From: Desulfurispirillum indicum S5
Lineage (GTDB): Bacteria; Chrysiogenota; Chrysiogenetes; Chrysiogenales; Chrysiogenaceae
Assembly: GCF_000177635.2 (NCBI RefSeq)
Contig: NC_014836.1
Location: forward strand, 849,501-913,500
Length of the DNA: 64,000 bases
Direction: 5' to 3'
Part shown: positions 36,581-45,212 of the stretch, in pieces
How positions within the stretch are numbered: position 1 is the stretch's first letter
How the letters are laid out: every line of letters begins with the position of its first letter
Notes under the pieces: model-generated
Told to the model about the DNA's origin: nothing
The model's input: only the letters and a program-made list of their open reading frames with translations
Databases searched by the model: none
Position numbers and translations under genes: made by a program

Positions 36581-37678
36581 TTAATGGCAGCCGGATGGCT
36601 GGCGACTGACAACTGCTGCTGCGGGTTTGGTGAGATTGCGCACATCAACACTGGAGACCAGGTTTCTGGCTATTTTCGCGAAGCGCTGGCGCAGCTCATC
36701 GTTCTCATCAAGGCAAAGGAAGAATGGCTTGCCACCGTCACCGGTCTGGCGCACGCTCAACTCCAGGGGCAGGTCGCCCAGGAAGGGGAATTTCTTCTCT
36801 TCGGCATACTTACGCGCACCGCTGTCGCCAAAGATATGGCTCTTGTGGCTGCATTCCGGGCAGATGTGATAGCTCATGTTCTCCACAATACCCAGTATTT
36901 CCACCCCAGTGCTCGCAAACATGCTTACGGCTTTTCTGGCATCAAGCAGGGCCACATCCTGGGGCGTGGACACGATAACCGCTCCGGTCACCGGCAGCAT
37001 ATTCACCATGCTCAGCTGAATATCGCCGGTTCCCGGTGGCAGATCCAGGATAAAGTAGTCGATTTCCCCCCACTTCACCTCTTCGACAAACTGCTTCAGG
37101 GCAGCATGCACCATGGGGCCACGCCAGATCACCGGGCTGTCATCCTCCACGAAAAATCCGATACTGATGACCTTTACATCGTACGCCACCACAGGGATGA
37201 TCATATCGTTATCCACGGTGGGTTTTTCTTCCGTGATGCCAAACATCTTCGGGATGGAGGGGCCATAGAAATCCATGTCCAGTACCGCAACGCGATGGCC
37301 CATGTCGGCGAGTGCCACCGCGAGATTGGCGCTGACCGTCGACTTGCCCACGCCCCCCTTCCCGCTGGCAACCGCAATAATGTTCTTTACTCCAGGCAGA
37401 GGAGTGCTCTTGGCCGTGCCTTTGCGGCTATCGCGGGCCGTCAGGTGGATATTGACCGTCCCGATGGATGGAAGCGCTGCTTTGATGGCATCGCGACAAC
37501 TGTTTTCGATGGTAGACTTTAACGGGCAGGCGGCCGTGGTCAACTCCACCGTCACATCGGTGTCATTTCCGCTGACCTGAATATCCTTGATCATACCAAG
37601 CTCCAGCAGTGTCCTGCCAATTTCGGGATCCTTCACCGGAGCCAGTGCTTCACGCACCTGTTCAACTGTAATACTCAT
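36581..37678 (-). CDS. mrp: Mrp/ApbC-type Fe-S cluster carrier ATPase
   Basis: This 365-residue protein has an N-terminal MIP18/DUF59 domain (1-85, VREALAPVKDPEIGRTLLELG) fused to a P-loop ATPase. The deviant Walker A SGKGGVGKST is at about 105-114 and LDMDFYGPSIP at about 133. The cluster-ligating pair Cys273/Cys276 lies in HICPECSHKS. Mrp/Nbp35 proteins carry and deliver [4Fe-4S] clusters to client enzymes. The gene stands 111 bases before the RdgC-like gene and 60 bases after the lipoprotein gene. Confidence 0.95.
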   Translation of the reverse strand: MSITVEQVREALAPVKDPEIGRTLLELGMIKDIQVSGNDTDVTVELTTAACPLKSTIENSCRDAIKAALPSIGTVNIHLTARDSRKGTAKSTPLPGVKNIIAVASGKGGVGKSTVSANLAVALADMGHRVAVLDMDFYGPSIPKMFGITEEKPTVDNDMIIPVVAYDVKVISIGFFVEDDSPVIWRGPMVHAALKQFVEEVKWGEIDYFILDLPPGTGDIQLSMVNMLPVTGAVIVSTPQDVALLDARKAVSMFASTGVEILGIVENMSYHICPECSHKSHIFGDSGARKYAEEKKFPFLGDLPLELSVRQTGDGGKPFFLCLDENDELRQRFAKIARNLVSSVDVRNLTKPAAAVVSRQPSGCH

Positions 37679-37738
37679 AGATATCTATCCTCATGAAAAT
37701 TTTCTGTATCAGACGCAGCGCACTGCGCGGACAGTTTT

Positions 37739-38530
37739 CTACTGCAGGGTATCGAGCAGCCTGCTGCGGCGCTCTGTGTATTCCTGGTCAGAAATCAGGC
37801 CACTTTCGTGCAGTTCCTGTAAAAATTCCAGGCCTGTGCGCACTCGCTCGCGATGCTGCTGCACAGTACCCATTGACGGATCAGAGGACTCTGTTCCCAA
37901 CGCCGATTCGTACAACAAGGAAGCATCAACTTTCACCCAGAGGGGGTACGGCTTTGCGTTGGATTGAAGCTGATGGTGCCAGTGCTCGGCATCCATGGCA
38001 AGGGTAACCAGCGAATCTGTAACCTGAAGCGGCTCCAGGATACCATCCATGGAACGGGGATTCATATTGTCAATATCCGGCAGCAGGCGGATATTGGCAA
38101 AGGCAATATTGAGCTGAGCCTGGGCATCGACAAAGAGCACCCCATCTGTGCGACGCTCCCGGAGTGCGCTGCCAGGTTCCCGAAAAAACGACGAAAAGAA
38201 GATCCGCTGGTTCTGATCAGCGGTGGACAGTGCCTGAACGAGAGCCGGTGCCAGCTGGCGGACTTCCAGCTCATGAAAAACTGGACCACCAGAGCTCACC
38301 AGAACGCCTTTTGCCCTGTAGGTCAGCTGCCCCAGCATGTCCGACAAAATACGCTCATCAAGCACCAACGGATGTCGGTAACCCTGCGTCTGCACCTTAT
38401 CATCTGCAACCCGATGCTGAACCCGCACGGTATAGGCAGACTGCTCATCAACCTGGATATTCTGCCAGCGCGGCCCACCGCAACCGGCAAGCACAAACAG
38501 CGCCGTCAGAATCAATACAAGACTTCTCAC
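37739..38530 (-). CDS. Lipoprotein of unknown function with SHOCT-like tail
   Basis: This 263-residue protein has a signal peptide and lipobox (VLAGCGG, Cys17). The mature part is alpha/beta and includes VFHELEVRQLAPALVQALSTAD and RIFFSSFFREPG. The last about 30 residues (LEFLQELHESGLISDQEYTE) form a SHOCT-type short helix-turn module, known as an oligomerisation or protein-contact motif. I do not recognise the main domain. The gene is divergent from pyrF and upstream of mrp. Confidence 0.8.
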   Translation of the reverse strand: MRSLVLILTALFVLAGCGGPRWQNIQVDEQSAYTVRVQHRVADDKVQTQGYRHPLVLDERILSDMLGQLTYRAKGVLVSSGGPVFHELEVRQLAPALVQALSTADQNQRIFFSSFFREPGSALRERRTDGVLFVDAQAQLNIAFANIRLLPDIDNMNPRSMDGILEPLQVTDSLVTLAMDAEHWHHQLQSNAKPYPLWVKVDASLLYESALGTESSDPSMGTVQQHRERVRTGLEFLQELHESGLISDQEYTERRSRLLDTLQ

Positions 38531-38641
38531 TCCAACCCTCCATTATCAGCTGTATGTATATTTGAGTCGCATCACGTTAAGACCTCATGGGCGAAAACGC
38601 AAAGAAGCAGGACTGGTTATACGCTGCAACGCTGCAAAATT

Positions 38642-38662
38642 CAACTCTCAGCAGGAGAGTTG
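38642..38662 (+). repeat. Hairpin in the pyrF leader
   Basis: CAACTCTC (38642-38649) pairs perfectly with GAGAGTTG (38655-38662) across a 5-base loop, about 90 bases before pyrF. No T-run follows, so it is not a standard terminator. It could be a leader structure. Confidence 0.45.
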
Positions 38663-38752
38663 TCTCGGGCGCAGGAAGGGTGTATGATGCCCGAAATCAT
38701 AGGTGGAGAAAAACGGTAACCTCCACGAAAATGGGAAGTAAGAGGAGAAAAC

Positions 38753-39454
38753 ATGCATTCAACCATCATTGTCGCCCTGGACACCCGTGACCGGCTGGCT
38801 GCCAAAAGCATCGTGACTGAGCTGTCACCCCACAATCCATGGTTCAAGGTGGGCAAGGCCCTCTTTGTGTCCCGAGGCACCGACATTGTGGAAGAGTTGA
38901 TGAATAATGGAGCCAACATCTTTCTGGATCTGAAGTTCCACGACATACCCAATACCGTTGCCGAAGCCGTGAAGGCGGCTGCCGACATGGGTGTGCGCAT
39001 GGTGAACGTACACTGCCTGGGCGGACGCAGGATGATGGAGGAGGCCGCGAACGCCGTCGCGCACCTCTCCAGCCCGCCACTGATAATCGGAGTCACAGTA
39101 CTCACCAGCATGAATCAGCGCGACATCGAAGAAGTGGGAATCACAGAGCCCATTGACCAGGAAGTCCTCAAACTTTCAGCCCTGGCCAAAGACTGCGGCC
39201 TGGACGGCGTGGTCTGCTCCCCTCAGGAAATCGCACTCATCAAACAGCAGCTCGGAGCGGAGTTCATCACCGTGACACCGGGCATCCGTCCCGCATGGTC
39301 AGCCACTGACGACCAGACCCGCATCACCACCCCGGCTGAAGCAGCCACCCTGGGCACCGACTACATGGTCATCGGACGCCCCATCATCAAACACCAGCGC
39401 CCCCTGGAGGCGTACGAAAGCATTCAGCAGGAGATTCAGGCTGCTCTATCGTGA
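38753..39454 (+). CDS. pyrF: Orotidine 5'-phosphate decarboxylase
   Basis: This 233-residue TIM-barrel enzyme makes UMP from OMP. The catalytic charged network Asp59-Lys61-Asp64 is in FLDLKFHDIPNT, and the phosphate-binding end has VTPGIRPAW and DYMVIGRPI. AGAGGAGA precedes the ATG. A small Fe-S protein gene starts eight bases later. Confidence 0.97.
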   Translation: MHSTIIVALDTRDRLAAKSIVTELSPHNPWFKVGKALFVSRGTDIVEELMNNGANIFLDLKFHDIPNTVAEAVKAAADMGVRMVNVHCLGGRRMMEEAANAVAHLSSPPLIIGVTVLTSMNQRDIEEVGITEPIDQEVLKLSALAKDCGLDGVVCSPQEIALIKQQLGAEFITVTPGIRPAWSATDDQTRITTPAEAATLGTDYMVIGRPIIKHQRPLEAYESIQQEIQAALS

Positions 39455-39461
39455 CCCAAAC

Positions 39462-39809
39462 ATGGAAGTATACCGCCACCCGCAGCCCGGCACCCTGTCA
39501 CGCCGCAACAGCATCCATCTGCTGCGCCACAAGGGATATCTGCACACTGGAGAACACCAGGGGCTGATTGTCGCCCGAGAGGTTCCCGCCATGTCGGTGC
39601 GTGTCAAACTGCTGTGTAGTGGTGAACTTCCTCCCGCCGATATCCACCCGCATCCATGCTCAAACTGTGTTCGCTGCATCAACCGCTGCCCGGCCAAGGT
39701 CATTGGCAGTGGCCTTGGTGGGCGACGCAGCCTCAAGTGTGCCCTCTATCGCTGGCTGCTGCGCTGCAACCAGTGCTTCGAGGCCTGCAGTCAGGTCATC
39801 AGACCCTGA
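39462..39809 (+). CDS. Small protein with two 4Fe-4S type cysteine clusters
   Basis: This 115-residue frame has an unrecognised N-terminal 60 residues. A cysteine-rich end follows: CSNCVRCINRCP matches the CxxCxxCxxxCP cluster motif, and CALYRWLLRCNQCFEAC carries a second CxxCxxxC set. The two-cluster pattern resembles the C-terminal ferredoxin-like domain of epoxyqueuosine reductase-type proteins, without their catalytic part. It lies eight bases after pyrF but has no clear ribosome site, so start and expression are less certain. It ends 10 bases from the convergent DUF192 gene. Confidence 0.65.
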   Translation: MEVYRHPQPGTLSRRNSIHLLRHKGYLHTGEHQGLIVAREVPAMSVRVKLLCSGELPPADIHPHPCSNCVRCINRCPAKVIGSGLGGRRSLKCALYRWLLRCNQCFEACSQVIRP

Positions 39810-39819
39810 ACGTTTCCCC

Positions 39820-40368
39820 TCAATCCCACTCAAGGCAGTCGCCCACCTGGATGCCGCGGTGCGAAAAGTACCCCTGAACCACCTCCAGGGCGTAGCGGTA
39901 GGGCTGTGCTGGACGATAGGCGACGGCTTCGCGCTGGCAAAGCGAGACAGGCCCTTCAGAACACGGGAACATATCCCTGATATCGGCAATACACCTATCG
40001 GAAGCAATGTAGGCGATACTGAGGGGCAGGTGGGTGCGGTACATCCAGAAACCGCTGGTGTGATCGTGGGAGAAGATGAAGAGCATCCCGGAATTCTCCG
40101 GCATGGCAGTGCGGTACATAAGGCCCCGCTGGTGCTGGATGGTACTGCCGGCAACCTCAACCAGCAGCTCATGGCTCCCACCGGCAGCTGCATGAATGCG
40201 GAGTCGGGTTGTCTCAAAGGTGATGGGCGACTGATCCCGGGGAAGTTCAAGAACGGAGCCATTGGCGGTGACAAGCGCCTGCCGGCCATGGCTTCCTGTC
40301 GCCACCAGAAGTACCAGCAGCAGGCTGACCAGGTGGTTCAGACGCGAATATCGCCACACGGTCCACAA
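39820..40368 (-). CDS. DUF192 family exported protein
   Basis: This 182-residue protein has an N-terminal hydrophobic signal (about 12-28). The DUF192 domain (about 55-180) has QRGLMYRTAMPENSGMLFIF, the conserved FWMYRTHLPLSIAYI, DIRDMFPC, and YALEVVQGYFSHRGIQVGD. The function of the family is unknown; members are usually exported. The start is uncertain: TTG at 40368 or GTG at 40359, both overlapping the end of the upstream sensor kinase, which implies coupled translation. Confidence 0.85.
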   Translation of the reverse strand: MWTVWRYSRLNHLVSLLLVLLVATGSHGRQALVTANGSVLELPRDQSPITFETTRLRIHAAAGGSHELLVEVAGSTIQHQRGLMYRTAMPENSGMLFIFSHDHTSGFWMYRTHLPLSIAYIASDRCIADIRDMFPCSEGPVSLCQREAVAYRPAQPYRYALEVVQGYFSHRGIQVGDCLEWD

Positions 40369-42245
40369 TCCGTCGTCCCGTCGTGGGGAGGAAGCTGCAG
40401 CGTAAAGACCACGCCACCATCGGTGTTCGCCGCATATATCCTGCCGCCCATATGCCCATCGATGATGGAGCGGGCCATATAGAGCCCCGTCCCCATGCCA
40501 CTTGGCCGCGTACTTACGTGCTCGCGGAAAATTTCTTCTTCCATGCCTTCCGGTATGCGCGTACCCGTGTTGAATACCTCGACAATGTACTTGCCGGACT
40601 CTTCATAGAGGCGGAGCTCGACCCGGCCCTCACCACGGGCAAGGTCGCCCTGATTGCGGAACATGACAATGGCATCCTTGGCATTGCCGACGATATTCAG
40701 TACCACCTGTTTGAATTCATTGGCGTAGCCACAGATCATCATGGGGCGGGCCAGGGTACTTTCCCCATGGCAGCGGTAGAGGACCACGGGGATCTGGTGG
40801 TGCTGCAGAAGTGGGGAGAGGATCTGCAGGACTTCCTCAGTGGCCCTGGCAATGTCAAAAGATGTCTTCTGGCGACTTGGACGCAGAAAATCACGAAAAA
40901 CCCGGACGGTCTGAGTCAGAAAACGGATGTTCTCCTGACCCTTCTCCACCTGCCCAAGGAAATGTTCCGGTTCCGCAACTTCCTGAGCGTAGCGCTTCTT
41001 GATATCCTGCAGAATCAGGCTCAGCCCGGTCAGCGGCTGACCCCACTGGTGGGTTATATTGGAAAGCATCTGTCCCATGGTGGCCATTTTAGACTGCTGC
41101 ACCAGTATCTGACGCTGCTCCTCCAGGCGCTTGCGCTCACGGATATCCCGCACAATGGCAACTACGACTTCCATGTGCTCCAGCTCCAGGAAACTCAGAC
41201 TGATCTCCACGGCGATAAGTTCACCACTGCTGCTGCTCAGGTGGCTTTCGAGAAAGGTAGCCGATGGAGAGCGCTGGTCGAAAAACTCGCGAATACTCTG
41301 CTTCAGGGCGACGCCATGGGGCGCCGCCACCAGATTCGTGAGCCGCAGCTGCAACAGCACCTCCCGAGGGTAGCCCATCTGACGGCAGAAGGTATCGTTC
41401 ACATCGGCAATGGCCAGCCTCCCCTCGGTGTCGGAGGAAAGAACCATGATGCCATCGTGGATACGATGAAACAGGTGCTGATATTTCTTCTCTGCCTCCT
41501 GCCAGCGATCCTGGACTGTTTTCATGCGACTCTGCACCCGGGAGGAAAAGGGCAGGGTCAGGAAGTACACCCCCATCAGGGCCAGAACCACCGTAATGGC
41601 AGAGGCCGCTGTCAGGAATTGGCGGTTGGAACGCAAATCATTCAGAATCGCGTCGGCGGGAACCCAGATACTGATGCCACCATGAATTTCACCGGGAACA
41701 TAATTGGTATGACAGCGCACGCAGGTCGGCTCAATGGGAAGCGGGGCCATATAACGGAAAAACGGCTTACCATCACGCTTCTCATAGAGAAAGGTCTCCA
41801 TCTCACCGGCGCGGAATCTTTCAATGGAAGCGGTTTCAAAGTCATCAGCCTGATTTTTCGGATTGATGGGCAGCAGTCCAGCCATTCGAAAAGCAAAGGC
41901 TCCGTGAATATTGGCCAGATCGGAAACTTCATGGGTCACCATGGCGGGAGTGCGCAGCAGATACTCATTACCGAATTCGTCGCGTATGCTGCTGCCATTG
42001 CCGAAGATTTTCTCCAGATGGGGGCTGGGGATCATCCCCTCCTGGCGCTTTACATAGATACCGCCATGCAATGAAACCCAGCGCCGCACATAGACAATCT
42101 CCTGCAGAAAGGTACGTCCACGATCAAGCAGCTGTTCATGGGAGGAACTGCTCAAATGCATCCCGAACGCGAAGAAAACCGCAAAAAGGATCAGGGTCAT
42201 AAACACGTAGATGAAAATGACATATTTGCGGATAAGGTCCAGCAA
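40338..42245 (-). CDS. Membrane sensor histidine kinase with heme-binding (DUF3365) sensor and PAS domain
   Basis: This protein has about 635 residues. A membrane span lies at about 8-29. The periplasmic DUF3365/Tll0287-like domain (to about 205) contains the c-type heme motif CVRCH (41709-41723). A second span at about 211-233 precedes a PAS domain (about 255-365) and a DHp helix with His399 in ITHQWGQPLTGL. The ATPase domain has VVLNIVGNAKDAI and GMGTGLYMARSII. The covalent heme suggests redox, NO or CO sensing. I chose TTG at 42245 because GGAG (42255-42252) lies six bases upstream. ATG at 42278 is the alternative, and the frame continues to 42536 through sequence overlapping divergent msrA. 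No partner response regulator is adjacent. Confidence 0.87.
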   Translation of the reverse strand: MLDLIRKYVIFIYVFMTLILFAVFFAFGMHLSSSSHEQLLDRGRTFLQEIVYVRRWVSLHGGIYVKRQEGMIPSPHLEKIFGNGSSIRDEFGNEYLLRTPAMVTHEVSDLANIHGAFAFRMAGLLPINPKNQADDFETASIERFRAGEMETFLYEKRDGKPFFRYMAPLPIEPTCVRCHTNYVPGEIHGGISIWVPADAILNDLRSNRQFLTAASAITVVLALMGVYFLTLPFSSRVQSRMKTVQDRWQEAEKKYQHLFHRIHDGIMVLSSDTEGRLAIADVNDTFCRQMGYPREVLLQLRLTNLVAAPHGVALKQSIREFFDQRSPSATFLESHLSSSSGELIAVEISLSFLELEHMEVVVAIVRDIRERKRLEEQRQILVQQSKMATMGQMLSNITHQWGQPLTGLSLILQDIKKRYAQEVAEPEHFLGQVEKGQENIRFLTQTVRVFRDFLRPSRQKTSFDIARATEEVLQILSPLLQHHQIPVVLYRCHGESTLARPMMICGYANEFKQVVLNIVGNAKDAIVMFRNQGDLARGEGRVELRLYEESGKYIVEVFNTGTRIPEGMEEEIFREHVSTRPSGMGTGLYMARSIIDGHMGGRIYAANTDGGVVFTLQLPPHDGTTDCGPCGDIRV

Positions 42246-42388
42246 TGGGTACTCCAGTATAATTGCGGCGTGTGACATCAATGTGCATAAAAGAACAATG
42301 ACAATTGTATAAGCAAAGGAGCTGAAAACACAAGTCCAACCGCTCCTGCCACTGTTGACTTTTTCACGTTCCCCCTCTACAAAGTGGC

Positions 42389-42955
42389 ATGGACAATAAC
42401 GCTGTGAATCAGCAGACAATTGAAACGGCAACCATGGGCGGCGGCTGCTTCTGGTGCACGGAAGCCGTTTTTGCGCTCCTGCCCGGGGTACTGAGCACTC
42501 TGCCCGGCTACAGCGGTGGCGAAACCCCGGAGCCAACTTACGAGCAGGTCTGCCGTGGCGAAACCGGCCACATCGAAGTGGTGCAGGTCGTTTTTGAACC
42601 AGCCATTCTCAGCTACCAGCACCTCCTGGATGTTTTTTTTCGCAGCCACGACCCCACTTCCCTGGATCGCCAGGGGAACGATATCGGTTCCCAGTACCGC
42701 TCGGTCATCTTTTTCCATAGCCCCGAACAGGCCCAGCAGGCACACGCCTGTATCGACAGGCTCGAGAGAGAGCACCAATTTCCTGCGCCAATTGTCACCC
42801 AGGTTCTGCCACTGGACGTGTTTTACCCTGCGGAACCCTACCATCATTGTTATTTCACGAACAACCCCTCCCAGGGGTACTGCCGGACCGTTATCGCCCC
42901 CAAAGTTTCACGTATACAGGAGAGCTTAACAGCGTGCAGGAACACCACAGATTAA
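42389..42955 (+). CDS. msrA: Peptide methionine-S-sulfoxide reductase
   Basis: This 188-residue enzyme repairs methionine-S-sulfoxide in proteins. The catalytic Cys20 is in TMGGGCFWCTEAVF (the usual GCFWG reads GCFWC here). GYSGGETPEPTYEQVCRG, RSHDPTSLDRQGNDIGSQYRS in parts, and the C-terminal GYCRTVIAPKV are present. The extra Cys at position 23 may offer an additional recycling thiol. The gene is divergent from the sensor kinase. No strong ribosome site precedes the ATG. Confidence 0.95.
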   Translation: MDNNAVNQQTIETATMGGGCFWCTEAVFALLPGVLSTLPGYSGGETPEPTYEQVCRGETGHIEVVQVVFEPAILSYQHLLDVFFRSHDPTSLDRQGNDIGSQYRSVIFFHSPEQAQQAHACIDRLEREHQFPAPIVTQVLPLDVFYPAEPYHHCYFTNNPSQGYCRTVIAPKVSRIQESLTACRNTTD

Positions 42956-42975
42956 ACAGGTTACTGAAAGATACT

Positions 42976-43083
42976 CAGAGGCAAAGCGCCCGCAGGGCGA
43001 GGAGGGCAACGTACGCCCCATTCCCTGCAGCACCGCTCGACAGCGGGCCACGACACCGATGGGGATTTTTCAGTACGTTGTCA
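42976..43083. repeat. Structured intergenic element between msrA and the DnaJ-domain gene
   Basis: CAACGTAC (43007-43014) and GTACGTTG (43073-43080) form a perfect 8-base outer stem. Inside it, CCGCT (43033-43037) and AGCGG (43042-43046) form a tight hairpin. GC-rich sequence before it and a run of five T inside the right side recall the modules at 49062, 49347 and 52594, though identity is weak. Confidence 0.45.
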
Positions 43084-43108
43084 GAAATACGGTTGCCAGG
43101 AGCAGAGA

Positions 43109-43411
43109 ATGGAGCGTGAAGACATTACTCTGCAGGACTTCCGGCACGCAGTCGAGATATTCGGCATGCCCGGTCGCTTCACTCTGGAGCGCCTGAAATC
43201 ACGCTACCGTCAGCTCAGTCGCAAACATCACCCTGATTTCGGAGGGGATGCGGACACCATGGCTCAGGTGAACCGTGCCTACGGCATTCTGAGCGACTAT
43301 GTGGAGCGTTACCACTTCCAGTGCAGCGATGACGAGTTTCTGCGCCAGAATCCTACCCAGAAATACTACCACCAGTTTCATCACGCGCCCCAGGCAGACA
43401 GCGACACATAA
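43109..43411 (+). CDS. Small J-domain protein
   Basis: This 100-residue protein consists of a J domain: helix II YRQLSRKH, the essential HPD tripeptide (41-43, in KHHPDFGGDAD) and helix III MAQVNRAYGILSDYVERY. A polar tail follows. It lacks the G/F, zinc-finger and substrate domains of DnaJ, so it can probably only stimulate an Hsp70 ATPase. No dnaK is nearby. It ends two bases from the convergent exporter gene, with no room for a terminator. Confidence 0.85.
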   Translation: MEREDITLQDFRHAVEIFGMPGRFTLERLKSRYRQLSRKHHPDFGGDADTMAQVNRAYGILSDYVERYHFQCSDDEFLRQNPTQKYYHQFHHAPQADSDT

Positions 43412-43413
43412 AC

Positions 43414-45129
43414 TCAGCCAAACTGCATGGAATAGTAGCGCTGATAGGTTCCCTGGTGCCGCAGGAGCTCTTCATGGGTGCCAGCCTCCACGACACTGCC
43501 GTTTTCCAGCACCAGGATCTGATCTGCGTGAATAATTGTGGAAAGGCGGTGGGCAATCACAAAGGTCATGCGCTCACGCATCAGGTTCGTGAGAGCTTCC
43601 TGAATAAGGGCCTCGGATTCATTGTCCAGGGCGGAAGTCGCCTCATCGAGAATCAGTATGGGAGCCTCGCGCACAATGGCCCGCGCCAGGCAGATACGCT
43701 GCCGCTGACCGCCGGAAAGACGCAGCCCCCGATCCCCGATATAGGTATCAAGACCATCGGGCAGCCGGGAGACAAACTCCAGGGCGTTAGCAGCACGGAG
43801 GGCGTTGTCCAGTTGCTCTTCAGAAGCATCGGGTCGGCCATAGAGAATATTCTGGCGTATGGTATCGTTGAACAGAATCGTCTCCTGATCCACAAAGGAG
43901 ATCAGGGAGGTCAGATCCTCACGCCTGATATCGCGGATATCCACTCCGTTGATGCGTATGGCCCCCTCAGTCACATCGTAGAACCTTGCCAGCAGGGAAA
44001 CGATCGTGGTCTTCCCTCCACCGCTCATACCCACCAGGGCGACAACCTGATTGTCCCTGGCCTCTATATTGATGTCCCGCAGCACATACTCCTGCCCATC
44101 ATAGGCAAAGCCTACCTGCTCAAAGGACACCTGCCGCACCGGCAATTCCACGCGCTGTGGCTGCTGAGGGTCTTTTATGTCCGCTTCCGTGTCGATAACC
44201 TCAAAAACCCGCTCCGCCGCGCCAAAAGACGCCTGCAAAGTGGCATGGAGTTTCAGCAATTGTTTGATGGGCTTATAGAGCATGGTCAGGGCAGCCATAA
44301 AACTGAAAAGCTCGCCGGTGGTCATGGAGCCCTCCACCACCAGTTTGCCGCCAAACCAGATGGTCAACGCAATGCCAAAGCCCGTGAAGAGTTCAATGAC
44401 CGGGGTTGCCATGGCATCGCCCTTGATGGCCTTGCGGGTAAAACTGAAGTAGCGGCTGTTGCTTTCCGTGAAATACTGGCCCATCTTTCGCTCAAGGCCA
44501 AAGGCTTTGATGACCTTGATGCCGCTGAAGGTTTCCTGCAGTATCTGAGAGAGATCGGCAATTTTGGCCTGGGCGAAGCGGGTGTACTTGCGAATACGGC
44601 GGCTGATGGCACGCACGGGAAAATAGGTCAGGGGCATGACCACAAAAGCCAGTACCGCCAGCTGCCAGCTCTGGTAGAAGATCAGCGCCAGCAGAAATAT
44701 GACCGTCAAGCTGTCTTTGACGATGATTATGGCAGCCTGGGCAATGGCATTGCGCATGATGTCGATGTCGTTGAGGGAACGGCTCATGAGCGAGCCGGTT
44801 GAGCGCTGCTGATAGAAGCGCATGGAGAGGCTGAGCATATGCTGGTAAAGTTCGTTGCGCAGGTCCTGCACAATACGTTGACCGACCACTTTGATGGTGT
44901 ATTGTTGCCAGAACGTGCAAAAACCTTTAAAGAAAAAGAGCAGAATCAGCCCGATGGGAAGATAGATCAGCAGATCCGCCCGTTTGGCGATAAAGATGTC
45001 ATCCAGTACCGGCTTTACCAGGTAGGCCGTTCCCGCATCGGCCAGTGAAACACCGATACCGAACACCACAGAGATCACAATCAGTCGGGTATAGGGAAAA
45101 ACATAGCGAAAAAGGCGACGTGCTACCAT
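43414..45129 (-). CDS. msbA: MsbA-type ABC exporter
   Basis: This 571-residue half-transporter is fused as a membrane domain (six spans, 1-310) and an ATPase domain (330-571). Walker A GMSGGGKT is at 367-374, the signature LSGGQRQRICLARAI is at about 473-487, Walker B ILILDEATSALD follows, and the His switch is in AHRLSTI. The profile matches lipid A exporters (MsbA), which flip LPS core-lipid A across the inner membrane. Closely similar multidrug exporters cannot be excluded. It stands alone with a promoter presumably in the short divergent gap before 45213. Confidence 0.9.
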   Translation of the reverse strand: MVARRLFRYVFPYTRLIVISVVFGIGVSLADAGTAYLVKPVLDDIFIAKRADLLIYLPIGLILLFFFKGFCTFWQQYTIKVVGQRIVQDLRNELYQHMLSLSMRFYQQRSTGSLMSRSLNDIDIMRNAIAQAAIIIVKDSLTVIFLLALIFYQSWQLAVLAFVVMPLTYFPVRAISRRIRKYTRFAQAKIADLSQILQETFSGIKVIKAFGLERKMGQYFTESNSRYFSFTRKAIKGDAMATPVIELFTGFGIALTIWFGGKLVVEGSMTTGELFSFMAALTMLYKPIKQLLKLHATLQASFGAAERVFEVIDTEADIKDPQQPQRVELPVRQVSFEQVGFAYDGQEYVLRDINIEARDNQVVALVGMSGGGKTTIVSLLARFYDVTEGAIRINGVDIRDIRREDLTSLISFVDQETILFNDTIRQNILYGRPDASEEQLDNALRAANALEFVSRLPDGLDTYIGDRGLRLSGGQRQRICLARAIVREAPILILDEATSALDNESEALIQEALTNLMRERMTFVIAHRLSTIIHADQILVLENGSVVEAGTHEELLRHQGTYQRYYSMQFG

Positions 45130-45212
45130 GAAAAAGCCATCTCACTTTGCAGGAACGAATCTGAAAATGCCAGGCCAGAATACCCGAAATTCCGCTGAAT
45201 GAAAGGAAAAAA

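Noticed and set aside
35777-37522. 581-codon plus-strand frame antisense to the RdgC-like gene and mrp
   Set aside because: It is a shadow of mrp, whose Walker A and CxxC motifs are intact on the minus strand.
40383-42074. 563-codon plus-strand frame antisense to the heme-sensor kinase
   Set aside because: The minus-strand kinase has all expected motifs; this frame has none.
42847-43119. Plus-strand frame of 90 codons spanning the end of msrA and the following gap
   Set aside because: It overlaps a supported msrA end and shows no motif or ribosome site; the gap is better described as a structured element.
43456-44802. 448-codon plus-strand frame antisense to the MsbA-type exporter
   Set aside because: It is a shadow of a complete ABC transporter gene.
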